A stretch of DNA of 64,000 nt from an uncultured Campylobacterales bacterium (GCA_947503785.1 CANNFB010000002.1:62001-126000); one strand, 5' to 3'; positions 1 to 9,826 are shown, counted from the first letter of the stretch. Notes: a model not told the origin generated them from the letters alone. Made by a program: numbers and translations.

Positions 1-148
1 ACCAAACTTTAAAGGTGATTCACAAGGTGGAAGAAAACCTGCTACTTTAGAATGTGGTGCTGTAGTTCAAATTCCATTTCACTTAATTGAAGGTGACATT
101 ATTAAATGTGATACTAAGACAGGTGAATACGTAGAGAAAGTTAAGTAA
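1..148 (+). CDS. efp: Elongation factor P, C-terminal part (5' end outside window)
   Basis: Reading from base 2, 48 codons run to a TAA stop. The peptide contains [17 protein letters not shown] and ends [19 protein letters not shown], the C-terminal OB-fold of EF-P, which relieves ribosome stalling at polyproline stretches. The N-terminal domain, with the lysine that is modified in some bacteria, is outside the window. A strong hairpin follows the stop. Identity rests on the conserved C-terminal pattern only, but it is distinctive. Confidence 0.88.
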   Translation, partial: PNFKGDSQGGRKPATLECGAVVQIPFHLIEGDIIKCDTKTGEYVEKVK

Positions 149-169
149 TTAACTTCTCCTCATAATAGC

Positions 170-202
170 AAAAACCTATATCATTTTGATATAGGTTTTT
201 TT
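170..202. terminator. Bidirectional terminator between efp and ribD
   Basis: A perfect 14-bp stem (arms 170-183 and 187-200, loop TTT) has an A-run on one side and a T-run on the other, so it can stop transcription from both efp (+) and ribD (-), whose ends converge here. Confidence 0.85.
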
Positions 203-206
203 ATGT

Positions 207-1217
207 TTAATTTTTTCTCTTTAAAAAAACTATCTTTTCATTTCCTATATAATTTTCATGTATTATTTCAAAATCTAAATCAATTTCATTTAGAGCATTC
301 AAACCTTTTTTAATCTTTGGATTGATTAATAAAATTATAAAATCAAGTTTCTCTTTTAAGATATCAAGTAACGTATAAGAACCTTCAACCATAATAAGTT
401 TATAATCAAGTAATTTAAATAAATCAGCACTAATAATAACTTCTCTATTAGGTACATGAAAAAGTGGTATTTTATTATCAAAGATTTTATTTTTTGAATA
501 AATCATAATATTTGGGGCTCGTCCAGCTATATATCTAGCATCTAAAGTTGGTCTATCAATTCTTACCGTATTCCCTCCAATTAACATTAAATCGCTTTTA
601 TCTCTTAATGCATGAACATAAGCTTTTGCTCTATTTTCTGATATTTGTCCATCTATTGAACCATTTAATGTTTGTGCCATTTTGTAAAAGATAAAACTTC
701 CACTATTCCATTTTATAAATGGATATAAAAGCTCATAAGCCTCTTTTTTCATGCAACCCATGTGAGTATCAATATTTACTTCTTGTAAGCTCTCATACCC
801 ACCTGAAGCGACTTTATTTATATCTTCATGTGCAATAATTAGTTTCTTTGGCTTTATTACTTTTAATAAATTTGAGCAAGCTGGTGTTTTTCCTATATGA
901 TTACAAGGTTCTAGTGTTACATAAACTTTACAGTCATTAAAAAAATTCTTGTGATTATTGATTAAATAATCATGTATTTCATTTGAAGTTTTTTTTGTTT
1001 TTAATAAGTCATTTGGATGATATTTTAAGTAAGCAACTTTGAGTGCATTTACTTCAGCATGTGGCATTCCAGCTTCTTTATGTGCTTCAATAGCTAATAT
1101 TTCGCTCTCACCTTTTACAACAACACAGCCAACTGCAGGATTTGGATAAGTTAAAAGTTGATATTTCCAAGCTTCATCAAGTGCTAGTTTCATAAAAAAT
1201 TCGTCATTTATTTTCAT
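207..1217 (-). CDS. ribD: Bifunctional riboflavin deaminase/reductase RibD
   Basis: Catalyses the second and third steps of riboflavin synthesis from GTP: deamination of the diaminopyrimidine and NADPH-dependent reduction of the ribose side chain. The N-terminal deaminase domain shows the zinc site: HAE at residues 53-55 and PCNHIGKTPAC, with cysteines 105 and 114. The C-terminal half (about 170-336) is the RibD reductase domain. Length 336 aa is slightly short of the usual 360. An insertion of about 30 residues (roughly 68-95) separates the two zinc motifs. The ATG has only a weak upstream purine stretch. It stands alone, convergent with efp; no FMN riboswitch is visible upstream. Confidence 0.9.
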   Translation of the reverse strand: MKINDEFFMKLALDEAWKYQLLTYPNPAVGCVVVKGESEILAIEAHKEAGMPHAEVNALKVAYLKYHPNDLLKTKKTSNEIHDYLINNHKNFFNDCKVYVTLEPCNHIGKTPACSNLLKVIKPKKLIIAHEDINKVASGGYESLQEVNIDTHMGCMKKEAYELLYPFIKWNSGSFIFYKMAQTLNGSIDGQISENRAKAYVHALRDKSDLMLIGGNTVRIDRPTLDARYIAGRAPNIMIYSKNKIFDNKIPLFHVPNREVIISADLFKLLDYKLIMVEGSYTLLDILKEKLDFIILLINPKIKKGLNALNEIDLDFEIIHENYIGNEKIVFLKRKN

Positions 1218-1294
1218 TAGTTAAATCTTTCGTAAATAATATGTATTTTTGAAGGTTAGTATATTTAAAGAGTAATTAATTAGGAGTTAAAAGA

Positions 1295-1315
1295 TAATAG
1301 AGTTAGACTCTATTA
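1295..1315 (-). terminator. Hairpin at the 3' end of rimP
   Basis: Inverted repeat TAATAGAGT / ACTCTATTA with a 3-nt loop. It overlaps the rimP stop codon, and in the minus direction the stem is followed by the U-rich ATCTTTTAA. It probably ends the infB operon transcript; the U-run is weak. Confidence 0.5.
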
Positions 1316-1741
1316 CCATTCGAAATAAGTTGAAGCAGATAAAATAGAACCATATTCTATTGTCTCTTCTCCAAATTCAGTTTCTATTGTGATTTTATTT
1401 TTATCAGCAGCAATCAATTTACCTTTGTAAACATCAGTTGCGATATCTTTTACTTTTACATTTTCACCAATTGAGGCAATAAAATGATTAGTAGCTTTTA
1501 ATTTTCTTTCAATACCAGGAGAACTTACTTCTAATCTATAATTTCCACCAAGAGGTTCATCTAAGTCTAATATTGGTGAAATCATTCTTGATACTTCAGC
1601 ACATTTATCTAAGCTTACACCATCTTTTGCAGTAATACTTACTCTATAAATAGTGTCACTGTGAACTTTGGCAGTTGTTATATCATAAAGTTCCGCACCT
1701 AAGCTTTCAACAGTTAGTTTAATTGATTCTTCTAAATTCAT
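1313..1741 (-). CDS. rimP: Ribosome maturation factor RimP
   Basis: Needed for late assembly of the 30S ribosomal subunit. The 142-aa protein shows the RimP core: an N-terminal alpha/beta domain with [16 protein letters not shown] and the conserved [14 protein letters not shown] segment (about 68-81), followed by a small SH3-like C-terminal domain. Its ATG overlaps the rbfA stop by one base (TAATG), indicating translational coupling. It is the last gene of the ylxR-infB-rbfA-rimP block, an order conserved across Campylobacterota. Confidence 0.92.
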   Translation of the reverse strand: MNLEESIKLTVESLGAELYDITTAKVHSDTIYRVSITAKDGVSLDKCAEVSRMISPILDLDEPLGGNYRLEVSSPGIERKLKATNHFIASIGENVKVKDIATDVYKGKLIAADKNKITIETEFGEETIEYGSILSASTYFEW

Positions 1742-2097
1742 TAGTCTTCGCTTTTATTTTTATTAATTTGAGCAAATAATGCTTCAATATTTCTTGATTT
1801 TTCTAAAGAAGTATCATTAACAAATTTAAAGTCAGGACATTTATACCAACCTGTACTTGCTAGAATATGTGACTTTAGTCTTCCATTTGCTTTATTTAAT
1901 AGTGATACAATTTGAGTAATCTCTTTTTTTTCAAAATCAGAGCCATCAAAATAAACTAATGCATCATATTTACCATTTTTACAGTTTACACCTGTAATCG
2001 CAAGTGAGTTAATCCTAGCATCCGATAAATCAGATAATGCTTCAGGAATTAACTCCATTAATAAAGATTCTGTTCTTTGTAAATTAACACTTTTCAT
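1741..2097 (-). CDS. rbfA: Ribosome-binding factor A
   Basis: Cold-shock-linked factor that binds the 30S subunit and matures the 5' end of 16S rRNA. At 118 aa it has the usual family size. The N-terminus ([18 protein letters not shown]) and the KH-like core ending in [21 protein letters not shown] match RbfA. It lies 2 nt downstream of infB and overlaps rimP by one base, so the three are surely co-transcribed. Confidence 0.9.
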   Translation of the reverse strand: MKSVNLQRTESLLMELIPEALSDLSDARINSLAITGVNCKNGKYDALVYFDGSDFEKKEITQIVSLLNKANGRLKSHILASTGWYKCPDFKFVNDTSLEKSRNIEALFAQINKNKSED

Positions 2098-2099
2098 AA

Positions 2100-4841
2100 T
2101 TAGTCGTCAATCGAAACTTTTTCTTCAATTTGAATAAATGTTTCAATAAAATCGCCTGCTTTAATATCATTAAATTTATCAAACATAATACCACACTCAT
2201 AACCGTTAGCAACTTCTTTAGCATCATCTTTAAATCTTTTTAATGATGATATTTTACCAGTATAAGTAATAACACCATCTCTAATGATTCTAGCGTGACC
2301 ACCTCTGATTACTTTACCATCTGTTACTAAACATCCAGCAACTGTACCAATTTTTGGAACAACAAATACATCTCTAACTTCAGCTTGTCCAGTATTTTCT
2401 TCTCTTATAACAGCACTCATCATTCCAGATAATGCATCTTTAACATCATCAAGTAAATCATAAATAATTGTATAAGTATTAATAGTAACACCATCAGCTT
2501 TTGCTTTAGATTTAACAGAACCAGTAGGTCTTACATTAAATCCTAAGATAATACAACCCTCAGATGCACCAGCAAGAACTAAATCAGATTCAGTAATTCC
2601 ACCAACTGCTGCGTGAATAACTTTAACTTTTACTTCTTCATTAGCAATTTTTTCTAATGAACCTTTAATAGCTTCAAGTGAACCACCAACATCAGTTTTA
2701 ATAATTACTGGAAGTTGCTTGATTTTACCTTCTGCAATTAATCCACTCATTTCTTCTAAAGTTACTTTAGTAGATTTTGATAATTCTTTTGCTCTTGCAT
2801 GTTCAGCTCTAGTTGTTGCAATATCTCTTGCTTCTTTTTCAGAATCTTGAGCAACCATTACAGCACCAGAAACAGGAACATCATTTAGACCTAAAACATT
2901 ACCTGTTTCAGAAAGACCAAGTTCTTTAACTGGCTTTCCTTGATCATTAGTAATTGCTTTTACTCTACCATAAGTAGTATCACAAACAATATTATCACCA
3001 ACTCTTAATGTACCATTTTGAACAATAATAGTAGCAACTGGACCTCTACCTTTTTCAAGTAATGATTCAACAACTGCACCTTTTACTTTAGCAGTTGGAT
3101 CTGCTTTAAGTTCTAACATTTCAGATTGAATTAAAATATTTTCTAATAACTCATCAATACCAGTACCATTTAATGCAGATACCCCAATAAATTCAACATC
3201 TCCACCCCAATCAACAGGAGTCATTTCTCTCTCTGCCATCTGAGCTTTAACCATATCCATGTTTGCTGATTCTTTATCAATTTTATTAACTGCAACTATA
3301 ATAGGACATCCAGATGCTTTTGCATGTGAAATCACTTCTTCAGTTTGAGGTTTAACACCATCATCAGCAGCAACAACAATAATAATAATATCAGTAACAC
3401 CAGCACCTCTTGATCTCATAGCAGAGAAAGCAGCATGTCCAGGTGTATCAACGAATGTAATTTTTTGACCATTTTGATCTACTGTGTACGCAGAAATATG
3501 TTGAGTAATTCCACCAGCTTCACCTGAAGCTACTTTTGCAGATCTAATTTTGTCTAATAATGAAGTTTTACCATGATCAACGTGACCCATGATTGTAACA
3601 ACTGGAGGACGTGTAACGAAATTAGTTTCATCAATATCTTCTTCAGCATAATCTTCAACATAATTAACATCTTCTAAAGCATCTTTAACAGTTACTTCAA
3701 TATCAAACTCTTCACCAAGAATTTCTAATTCATCTTGTTTTAAGAAGTCATTTTTAGTAACAAGCATTCCTAAACCAAATAATACAGAAATTACATCAGA
3801 TGCAGTTTTTCCACAAGCTTCAGCAAATTCATAAACTCTACATTCTTCAGGAATAGTAACTTCAGTAATATCAATAGCTTCTTCTTCTCTTTTAAATCTT
3901 TTCTTTCTCTTACCTCTTTTTAAACCTTGAGGTCTATTTCCAAAAGCAGCTGGTCTAGAAGATCTAGATTGTTTATTTTGTTTTTGAGGTTTTGTTTCTT
4001 CAAGTAATTTAGATTTATCTGCTAATCCTAAGTCAAGTAAGAATACTTCTTCACCTAATATTGAATCAGTACTATTAGAAAATTCATCTGGAGTTTTTCT
4101 ATGAACATCAAGTCTTGTACCATGATCTTGAGCTCTTACATTAGTTTTCTTTTTATCTTTTTTAGGTTTAGCTCTATTATCAGTTAAATCTTTTTTATCA
4201 TCATTATTATTTCCTAAAATCTCACTAAGTGATTTCATTTGTTTTTTAGGAGCACCAGCTATTGGAGTATTAAATTCTACTTTTGGAGCTTCAACTTCTC
4301 TTGGTTTCTTCTTTTTAACAATTTTAAGACCTCTTCTTTTAGGAATGATCTTTTTAATTTTAGGAACATCAGAATCAGCATCATCAACTTTTTTAGCTGT
4401 TTCAACCTCTTTAGTTTCAGTTTTAACTTCTTTTTCTTCTTTAACTTCAGGTGCTATTTTAACTTCTTCTATATTTTCTTTTGGAGATGCATTACTATCT
4501 AGAGGCTTAGGCTTAGATATCCCAACTTTTTTAACAGTTGTTTTACTTTCAACTTTTTCTTCTACTATTTTTTCTTCTACTTTAGCTTCAGTAACTTCTT
4601 CTTTCGTTTCTTCAACTACTTCTTTTACTGCAGCTTTTTTTACTTTTACTGGTTCTTTTTTTTCTAATTTAGAACTTTTACCAGTCATAATATATTTTGT
4701 AATCTCTTCAGCATCTTCATATGATACTGCGCTTTGTGGTGATTTTAGTTCTATTTTTAAATCTTTTGCTTTTGCAATTACATCTGAGCTAGAAGCTCCT
4801 GCCTCTTCTGCAATTTCATAAACTCTTACTTTATCTGACAT
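2100..4841 (-). CDS. infB: Translation initiation factor IF-2
   Basis: GTPase that places fMet-tRNA on the 30S subunit and promotes subunit joining. Residues 1-55 form an IF2_N domain. About 55-330 is a long, low-complexity Lys/Glu-rich linker, and a second IF2_N-like segment follows at about 333-385. The G domain has P-loop GHVDHGKT at 419-426, DTPGH at 465-469 and NKID at 519-522. Domains II-IV run to residue 913. The start overlaps the ylxR 3' end by 11 bp. The linker gives rise to long open frames on the opposite strand that are not genes. Confidence 0.97.
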   Translation of the reverse strand: MSDKVRVYEIAEEAGASSSDVIAKAKDLKIELKSPQSAVSYEDAEEITKYIMTGKSSKLEKKEPVKVKKAAVKEVVEETKEEVTEAKVEEKIVEEKVESKTTVKKVGISKPKPLDSNASPKENIEEVKIAPEVKEEKEVKTETKEVETAKKVDDADSDVPKIKKIIPKRRGLKIVKKKKPREVEAPKVEFNTPIAGAPKKQMKSLSEILGNNNDDKKDLTDNRAKPKKDKKKTNVRAQDHGTRLDVHRKTPDEFSNSTDSILGEEVFLLDLGLADKSKLLEETKPQKQNKQSRSSRPAAFGNRPQGLKRGKRKKRFKREEEAIDITEVTIPEECRVYEFAEACGKTASDVISVLFGLGMLVTKNDFLKQDELEILGEEFDIEVTVKDALEDVNYVEDYAEEDIDETNFVTRPPVVTIMGHVDHGKTSLLDKIRSAKVASGEAGGITQHISAYTVDQNGQKITFVDTPGHAAFSAMRSRGAGVTDIIIIVVAADDGVKPQTEEVISHAKASGCPIIVAVNKIDKESANMDMVKAQMAEREMTPVDWGGDVEFIGVSALNGTGIDELLENILIQSEMLELKADPTAKVKGAVVESLLEKGRGPVATIIVQNGTLRVGDNIVCDTTYGRVKAITNDQGKPVKELGLSETGNVLGLNDVPVSGAVMVAQDSEKEARDIATTRAEHARAKELSKSTKVTLEEMSGLIAEGKIKQLPVIIKTDVGGSLEAIKGSLEKIANEEVKVKVIHAAVGGITESDLVLAGASEGCIILGFNVRPTGSVKSKAKADGVTINTYTIIYDLLDDVKDALSGMMSAVIREENTGQAEVRDVFVVPKIGTVAGCLVTDGKVIRGGHARIIRDGVITYTGKISSLKRFKDDAKEVANGYECGIMFDKFNDIKAGDFIETFIQIEEKVSIDD

Positions 4842-5106
4842 CTGTTAGCATCTCCTTAAGTTGTTCAACATACTTATCTTTATTTTTGCACTCTCTAAAA
4901 AGTGACTTTTCTATTTTTTTATAGGCTTTCTGATTAATATCTGATTGTAATAAATTAATACAATCCCTACAGATATAAAAACTTCTACCATAATTGTTAT
5001 AGGGTACAAGTTTTTTATCTTCACATTTTAATCTAAAAAGTTCTTTTTGTTCTATTTTTTTTCTACAAACAATACATGTTCGAAGTGTTGTTTTCAAATT
5101 AGCCAA
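4831..5106 (-). CDS. ylxR: YlxR-family (DUF448) RNA-binding protein
   Basis: Small basic protein of 91 aa with the DUF448 signature RTCIVCRKK near the N-terminus and an RSFYICRDC-type motif in the middle. Members usually sit upstream of infB, as here, and are thought to bind RNA; a nucleoid or RNase P modulating role has been proposed in other bacteria. Here the 3' end overlaps infB, so the two are coupled. Confidence 0.85.
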   Translation of the reverse strand: MANLKTTLRTCIVCRKKIEQKELFRLKCEDKKLVPYNNYGRSFYICRDCINLLQSDINQKAYKKIEKSLFRECKNKDKYVEQLKEMLTDVR

Positions 5107-5143
5107 TGATTATACCTAAAATATTCTTAATATCAAAACTAAC

Positions 5144-6025
5144 TTAAATTTCAACACGAACACCACTATTATCAAAGTCACTTATAAACACTTTGAAATG
5201 TGGAAACTTGCTCTTAAGTGCTTTCTCTATTCTTTTAGCATCTTCTGCAAAACAGATAGAAAATAAAGTAGAACCTGAACCTGAAAGTGTACTCATTAAA
5301 GAACCTGATCTTAATGAAGTTTTTTGAACATCAAATAATTCTGGCATTTGTTTCATTCTGTATTTTTGATGTACCTTATCTAAGGATGCAGTACGTAACA
5401 TCTTCCAATCTTCACTCATAAATGCAGCAGTTAATAATGATGAATGTGAAATATTAAAAATCGTATCTTCTTTAGAATATTTATATGGTAGCGCTTTTCT
5501 TGATAATTGCGTTGAAATTGGTCTATTTGGAACAACAACAACTGCTCTTAAAATATTTGGAATAGATTTATTTATAAACTTTACTTCATTATCTTGTACA
5601 GTTGCCACATTAAATCCACCCATAACAGCAGGTGTTATATTATCTGGATGATTTTCATAAGCAAGTGCTAAATTTAATAATTTTGATTTTTCTAATTTTA
5701 TTCCCTCAATTGCATAAGCAGATGCAATTGCAGATACAATAACAGCAGAAGAACTTCCCAGTCCACGTGATAATGGAATTTCATTGTAGAATTCAAATCT
5801 ATAGTGTCTTTTTCTAACTGCTAAATTATGATAAAAATCATTAAAAATTGAGATAAACATATTGTTATCTTTAAGCACGGGATTATTAGCACCCTCGCCT
5901 TTTAATGATACACTATGAAATTTTGATGGTTTAATTATTACTTGGTTCTTCATGGCAATTGCTAAGCCTAATGAATCGAAACCTGGTCCCAAGTTTGCAC
6001 TAGTTGCGGGAACGCTTACTTTCAT
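5144..6025 (-). CDS. thrB: Homoserine kinase
   Basis: Phosphorylates homoserine with ATP, the committed step toward threonine. It is a GHMP-superfamily kinase of 293 aa. The N-terminus VSVPATSANLGPGFDSLG is typical of ThrB. The ATP-binding loop PLSRGLGSSSA lies at residues 84-94 and the C-terminal GHMP motif STLSGSGSTLFS near 245-256. It sits between ylxR (37-bp gap) and tsaB (12-bp gap) in the conserved lpxC-tsaB-thrB-ylxR-infB run. Confidence 0.93.
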   Translation of the reverse strand: MKVSVPATSANLGPGFDSLGLAIAMKNQVIIKPSKFHSVSLKGEGANNPVLKDNNMFISIFNDFYHNLAVRKRHYRFEFYNEIPLSRGLGSSSAVIVSAIASAYAIEGIKLEKSKLLNLALAYENHPDNITPAVMGGFNVATVQDNEVKFINKSIPNILRAVVVVPNRPISTQLSRKALPYKYSKEDTIFNISHSSLLTAAFMSEDWKMLRTASLDKVHQKYRMKQMPELFDVQKTSLRSGSLMSTLSGSGSTLFSICFAEDAKRIEKALKSKFPHFKVFISDFDNSGVRVEI

Positions 6026-6037
6026 CTATTTCCTTAT

Positions 6038-6490
6038 TTAAACAGCTGGTAAATTATATATTGGCAGTGTTTGTTTATTAAAATTTATTTTATCTATACT
6101 ATTAGGTAATTTAAAGTCGCGAATTGTATCGTCTTTTTCTAAAAAATCAACTTTAATTTTATCTTTATCTTGAATAAAGTACTTTTTACCTAAAGCTTTT
6201 ATAGGTGAATTTTCATTAAACTCAAACCCATTACAAGCCATAAGTTCAATATTTTTAGAAATAGAAATAGTCTTTAAAAAGATATAAGCAACTTTTATTG
6301 CCATATAAGACCCAGGAGAGTTTACATAATTTATTCTTTTAATATCAAATTCTTTTAAAATACGTGAGAAAAGAGATGGTAATAAATCAGAAGTTTTTCC
6401 TTCTAATTTATACTCTTTTATTAATTTTTTATTTTCATAAATACCAATTAATAATGGTTTTGAAATACTAATTACTAAAACTTCAATCAA
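6038..6490 (-). CDS. tsaB: TsaB-like tRNA t6A synthesis partner, short form
   Basis: A 150-aa protein in the position that tsaB (YeaZ) takes in Campylobacterota, between thrB and lpxC. TsaB is an inactive ASKHA-fold partner that scaffolds TsaD/TsaE in making N6-threonylcarbamoyl-adenosine on tRNA. The segment NYVNSPGSYMAIKVAYIFLK (about 56-75) corresponds to the TsaB signature region (GPGSFTGLR-like), but the key residues are degenerate. The protein is much shorter than the usual ~220 aa and lacks most of the C-terminal lobe. The assignment leans on context as much as on sequence. Confidence 0.65.
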   Translation of the reverse strand: MIEVLVISISKPLLIGIYENKKLIKEYKLEGKTSDLLPSLFSRILKEFDIKRINYVNSPGSYMAIKVAYIFLKTISISKNIELMACNGFEFNENSPIKALGKKYFIQDKDKIKVDFLEKDDTIRDFKLPNSIDKINFNKQTLPIYNLPAV

Positions 6491-6499
6491 TTAAAAACC

Positions 6500-7405
6500 T
6501 TATACTTCAACTTTTGAATAAGCTAATTCAAATACTTCAGCTTCTTCGCTAGCTTCTTCTAAATCAATAATTTCATAATTTGACGCATCTTTATAAAGCT
6601 CTTTTGTTAACAAGTGATTTAAGTGATGACTTCCAGCAACTGCATCATACTCGCCAATCATCGTATATCCTAATAAAGCCATATCCCCAATTGCATCAAG
6701 TATTTTATGCCTTACAAACTCATCATCAAATCTTAAACCTTCAGGATTTAAAACTTTTGATTGATCAAGTACGATTGCATTTTCCATAGAACCACCTTGC
6801 GCTAATCCTATACTTCTTAAATACTGTACTTCATGTAAAAATCCAAAAGTTCGAGCACGTGAAATATTTTCTTTATACTCTCCAATTGAATAATCAAAAT
6901 GAAAATTTTGCTTTCCAATAGAAGGATGATCAAAAGATATTTCAAAATCGTATATAATTCTATTTGATGGTTTTAAAGTAACTCTTTTTCCATCATCAGT
7001 TGTAACTTCAACTTCTTTTTTAACTTTTATAGCTTTTTTACTTTTATCAAGTTCTTTGATACCCGCTTCTTCAATAAGCATACAATAACCAGAAGAACTA
7101 CCATCTAAAACAGGTACTTCATCATTATCAATAACTACTCTTAAGTTATCAATTCCATAAGCATATAAAGCTGATAATAAGTGCTCAATCGTAGAGATAA
7201 CAACACCCTCTTTCCCAATAACTGTAGCCATTTTAGTATCCACCACATTTTCAATTGCCAAAGGTATTGTAATTCCTGCATCAACTCTATAAAAAATTAT
7301 TCCTGCATCTGAACCTAATGGTTCTAATTTCATTTTTACAGGAACGCCTTTGTGAAGACCTATTCCTACAATTTCAATTTCTTTTGCTAGTGTTCTTTGT
7401 TTCAT
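6500..7405 (-). CDS. lpxC: UDP-3-O-acyl-N-acetylglucosamine deacetylase LpxC
   Basis: Zinc amidase for the first committed step of lipid A synthesis, acting in the cytoplasm. The 301-aa protein carries the expected metal ligands: H75 in STIEHLLSAL, and H233 and D237 in FVRHKILDAIGD. The catalytic-histidine segment AGSHHLNHLL is near 258-266. The N-terminal HKG (18-20) is also typical. Its start overlaps the M23 peptidase stop by 4 bp, so two envelope genes are coupled. Confidence 0.95.
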   Translation of the reverse strand: MKQRTLAKEIEIVGIGLHKGVPVKMKLEPLGSDAGIIFYRVDAGITIPLAIENVVDTKMATVIGKEGVVISTIEHLLSALYAYGIDNLRVVIDNDEVPVLDGSSSGYCMLIEEAGIKELDKSKKAIKVKKEVEVTTDDGKRVTLKPSNRIIYDFEISFDHPSIGKQNFHFDYSIGEYKENISRARTFGFLHEVQYLRSIGLAQGGSMENAIVLDQSKVLNPEGLRFDDEFVRHKILDAIGDMALLGYTMIGEYDAVAGSHHLNHLLTKELYKDASNYEIIDLEEASEEAEVFELAYSKVEV

Positions 7406-8787
7406 TTGCTGTCAATCACTTTCTTTGCATTGTTAATTGTTTTAGTAATATTTTCTCTAACCCAATATTTACTAAGCCATTCAGATGGATTAACTTCAAT
7501 TCCTTGAATTAATACTCCAAAATGTAAATGGTCACCAAATACAGCACCAGATGAGCCAGTATTTGCTATATATTGCCCTGCTCTTACTTCCTCATTTACT
7601 TCTACTACTGATCTACTTGTATGAGCATACAATGTTGCTAGTCCAAATTTATGATCAATAATAATTGTATCGCCATAAATTCCTAAATAATCATTAAAGA
7701 TTACTTTTCCACTATTAGTTGTAAAAATTTTTGCTTTTTTTACACTAGCCCAATCCATTCCAAGATGCCATGCTTCATCGATTTTTTTGCCATTATATGT
7801 ATAATGTCTTCGTTCACCAAAGCCAGCAAATGTCATTGATGATGGCAATTGTTTAAATTCTTTAATATTAAATTTTGAAACTTTGTCTTTATTCATATTG
7901 TTTCTAGTTTCACTTTTAATAGTATCAATATTTCTTTTTCTTAAATCTTTATTTTGTTTAACAAAAACCTCTGCTTGATTATCAGGAATATCATAACCAC
8001 TCTTTGCAAGTACATTTTTACTTACTTTATTAATAAACTTATCTGATATTTTAATATTGTCAGGTTTTGCTTTTAACTCTTTTATATATAATGGTACTTT
8101 TGTAACTGTTTTATTTCTTGCTTTATCAATTGCAACAAGGTTAACTCTTTCGAATTCTTCTATTTCTATAGGCCATGTAATTATTGCAATATAGAAATTG
8201 TCTTTATAAAATGGAAATAATTCAAATCTCTCTTTATTATTAAATGAAATATAAAAATCTTTTAAATTTTCATCTTTAACTTCAACAACTACAGCAGCAC
8301 TTCCACCTTGTTTTATTAAATAAGAGTTAGATAATACATTTGCAATTGGGCTTTTTTTATCTACTTTAATCTTAATCTCTTTAGTAGCTTTATTTCCCAT
8401 AAAGAAATTCCACTTACTTGTATCTGAAACCTCAATTTTTAACATTGCATTCTTTATTTTTTTATTTAACTCAATTTTGGGTGCAATTATATGTAAGTCA
8501 ATTGAGCCTTTTGATGAATTTAATGTTTTTGTATCAAGTTTGATTTCATTATTATCATCAAAATATGTAATTATATATGATGAGATTTCATTGTCATCTG
8601 TAAAATTAACCTTTAAAGGTGATGTTAAATTCCAATAAATTTCATTTTCTAATGAAACTTTAGGACTGTTTTTCTCAAAAGTTGGAGATAAGAATACAAA
8701 TGCTCCAAGTCCAATTGCTATTGCAATAACGATATATATCAATACCATTTTTGCTTTGTTTTGTTTTTTTCTATTTGTATAATTCAA
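7402..8787 (-). CDS. M23-family cell-wall metallopeptidase, membrane-anchored
   Basis: Predicted periplasmic peptidoglycan endopeptidase or carboxypeptidase. One N-terminal membrane anchor (about 14-33) is followed by a long non-catalytic region (40-310) and a C-terminal M23 (LytM) domain. The zinc site is HLGMD at 341-345 and HLHF at 420-423, with a further catalytic His in YAHTS (389). The position upstream of lpxC matches the M23 gene of this block in Campylobacter; related peptidases there and in Helicobacter (Pgp3, Csd3 types) shape the helical cell. Substrate bond not determinable from sequence. Overlaps the DHH gene by 17 bp and lpxC by 4 bp. Confidence 0.85.
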   Translation of the reverse strand: MNYTNRKKQNKAKMVLIYIVIAIAIGLGAFVFLSPTFEKNSPKVSLENEIYWNLTSPLKVNFTDDNEISSYIITYFDDNNEIKLDTKTLNSSKGSIDLHIIAPKIELNKKIKNAMLKIEVSDTSKWNFFMGNKATKEIKIKVDKKSPIANVLSNSYLIKQGGSAAVVVEVKDENLKDFYISFNNKERFELFPFYKDNFYIAIITWPIEIEEFERVNLVAIDKARNKTVTKVPLYIKELKAKPDNIKISDKFINKVSKNVLAKSGYDIPDNQAEVFVKQNKDLRKRNIDTIKSETRNNMNKDKVSKFNIKEFKQLPSSMTFAGFGERRHYTYNGKKIDEAWHLGMDWASVKKAKIFTTNSGKVIFNDYLGIYGDTIIIDHKFGLATLYAHTSRSVVEVNEEVRAGQYIANTGSSGAVFGDHLHFGVLIQGIEVNPSEWLSKYWVRENITKTINNAKKVIDSK

Positions 8788-9757
8788 AAATTTCCTTTAA
8801 AACTAATTCTTTTGCTTTTTCTATATCATCTGTATCAACTGAACAACCAGCTGCATTAAAGTGTCCACCACCATTAAAATGTCCTGCAATTTTTGATACA
8901 TCAACACTTCCTTTTGAACGTAAAGATATTCTTACTTTTTCTGAAACTATTCTTATAAACAAAGCAACTTTTACTATTGACATACTCATAATCATATCTA
9001 AGGCATCTTCACAATCTCTATTGTGTGCTCCTGTTTCTATAAACCACTCTTTTTTAGCAATTATTACAGCAATCTCACCCTCTTTAAATAGCTCTAAACT
9101 ATCTAGTACCTTTGGTATAATTCTATATTTTGCTAAGGAATCTCTTCTTAAAAGTTTATTTGCAATTCCTGAGGGACTTGCACCACACTGAACTAAAAAG
9201 TTAACTTTATCAAATGTTAATTCATCACATCTTGCTAAAGAAAAAGCTAAAGAGTCATCATATATTCCTACATAAAGTGCAGTTGCCGAATCTTTTGTAA
9301 TATATAAACCATTATGTTTAAAAAAATCATAGATTATTTCAGCAGTTGAACTTTTCATTGGATCAACTATATTTAAAGTACCAAAACCATTATTTGATTT
9401 ATGATGATCAAAATTAATCAAAGGAATATTTTCATCTAATGTAAATCCAAGTCGGGGATATGTTCCACAATCAACACTAATTGCTAAATCAAAAAACTTT
9501 GGTAGTTGGTCTGTAATTTTGTCAAATCTATTAAGAAAATCTAAATTTTGTGGTAAATCAGAACTAATATTAAAAACTTTATGTTTTATTTTATTTTCAT
9601 AAAATAAATTTGATAAAGCAAGTGCAGAAGATATACTATCCGCATCTGGATTTACATGAGTAATAATCAAAATATATCTACTTTTTTCAATTAATTCTAA
9701 AGCTTTTGTGTATGCCGACATATCAATTTTGTTACTTACTATGAAATCTTTTTTCAA
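8771..9757 (-). CDS. DHH/DHHA1-family phosphoesterase (NrnA-like)
   Basis: Predicted Mn-dependent phosphodiesterase of the RecJ/NrnA superfamily, which degrades short oligonucleotides, pAp or cyclic dinucleotides in the cytoplasm. HVNPDADS at 34-41 is the first metal-binding motif and FDHHKS (DHH at 117-119) the second. The C-terminal DHHA1 domain has GHFNGGGHFNAAG near 300-312. At 328 aa it is the size of NrnA (nanoRNase), not of the larger RecJ. The true substrate cannot be decided from sequence. First gene of the run leading to the M23 peptidase and lpxC. Confidence 0.82.
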   Translation of the reverse strand: MKKDFIVSNKIDMSAYTKALELIEKSRYILIITHVNPDADSISSALALSNLFYENKIKHKVFNISSDLPQNLDFLNRFDKITDQLPKFFDLAISVDCGTYPRLGFTLDENIPLINFDHHKSNNGFGTLNIVDPMKSSTAEIIYDFFKHNGLYITKDSATALYVGIYDDSLAFSLARCDELTFDKVNFLVQCGASPSGIANKLLRRDSLAKYRIIPKVLDSLELFKEGEIAVIIAKKEWFIETGAHNRDCEDALDMIMSMSIVKVALFIRIVSEKVRISLRSKGSVDVSKIAGHFNGGGHFNAAGCSVDTDDIEKAKELVLKEIFELYK

Positions 9758-9826
9758 TACCTATCCTTATAATTTATGTTCTATATTTTCTATTCTATAT
9801 AATTAAAACTAACCAAAAGTTAATGA

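Noticed and set aside
4239-4821. Long plus-strand frames opposite infB
   Set aside because: They mirror the Lys/Glu-rich linker of IF-2 and give low-complexity Phe/Ser/Thr peptides with no ribosome site.
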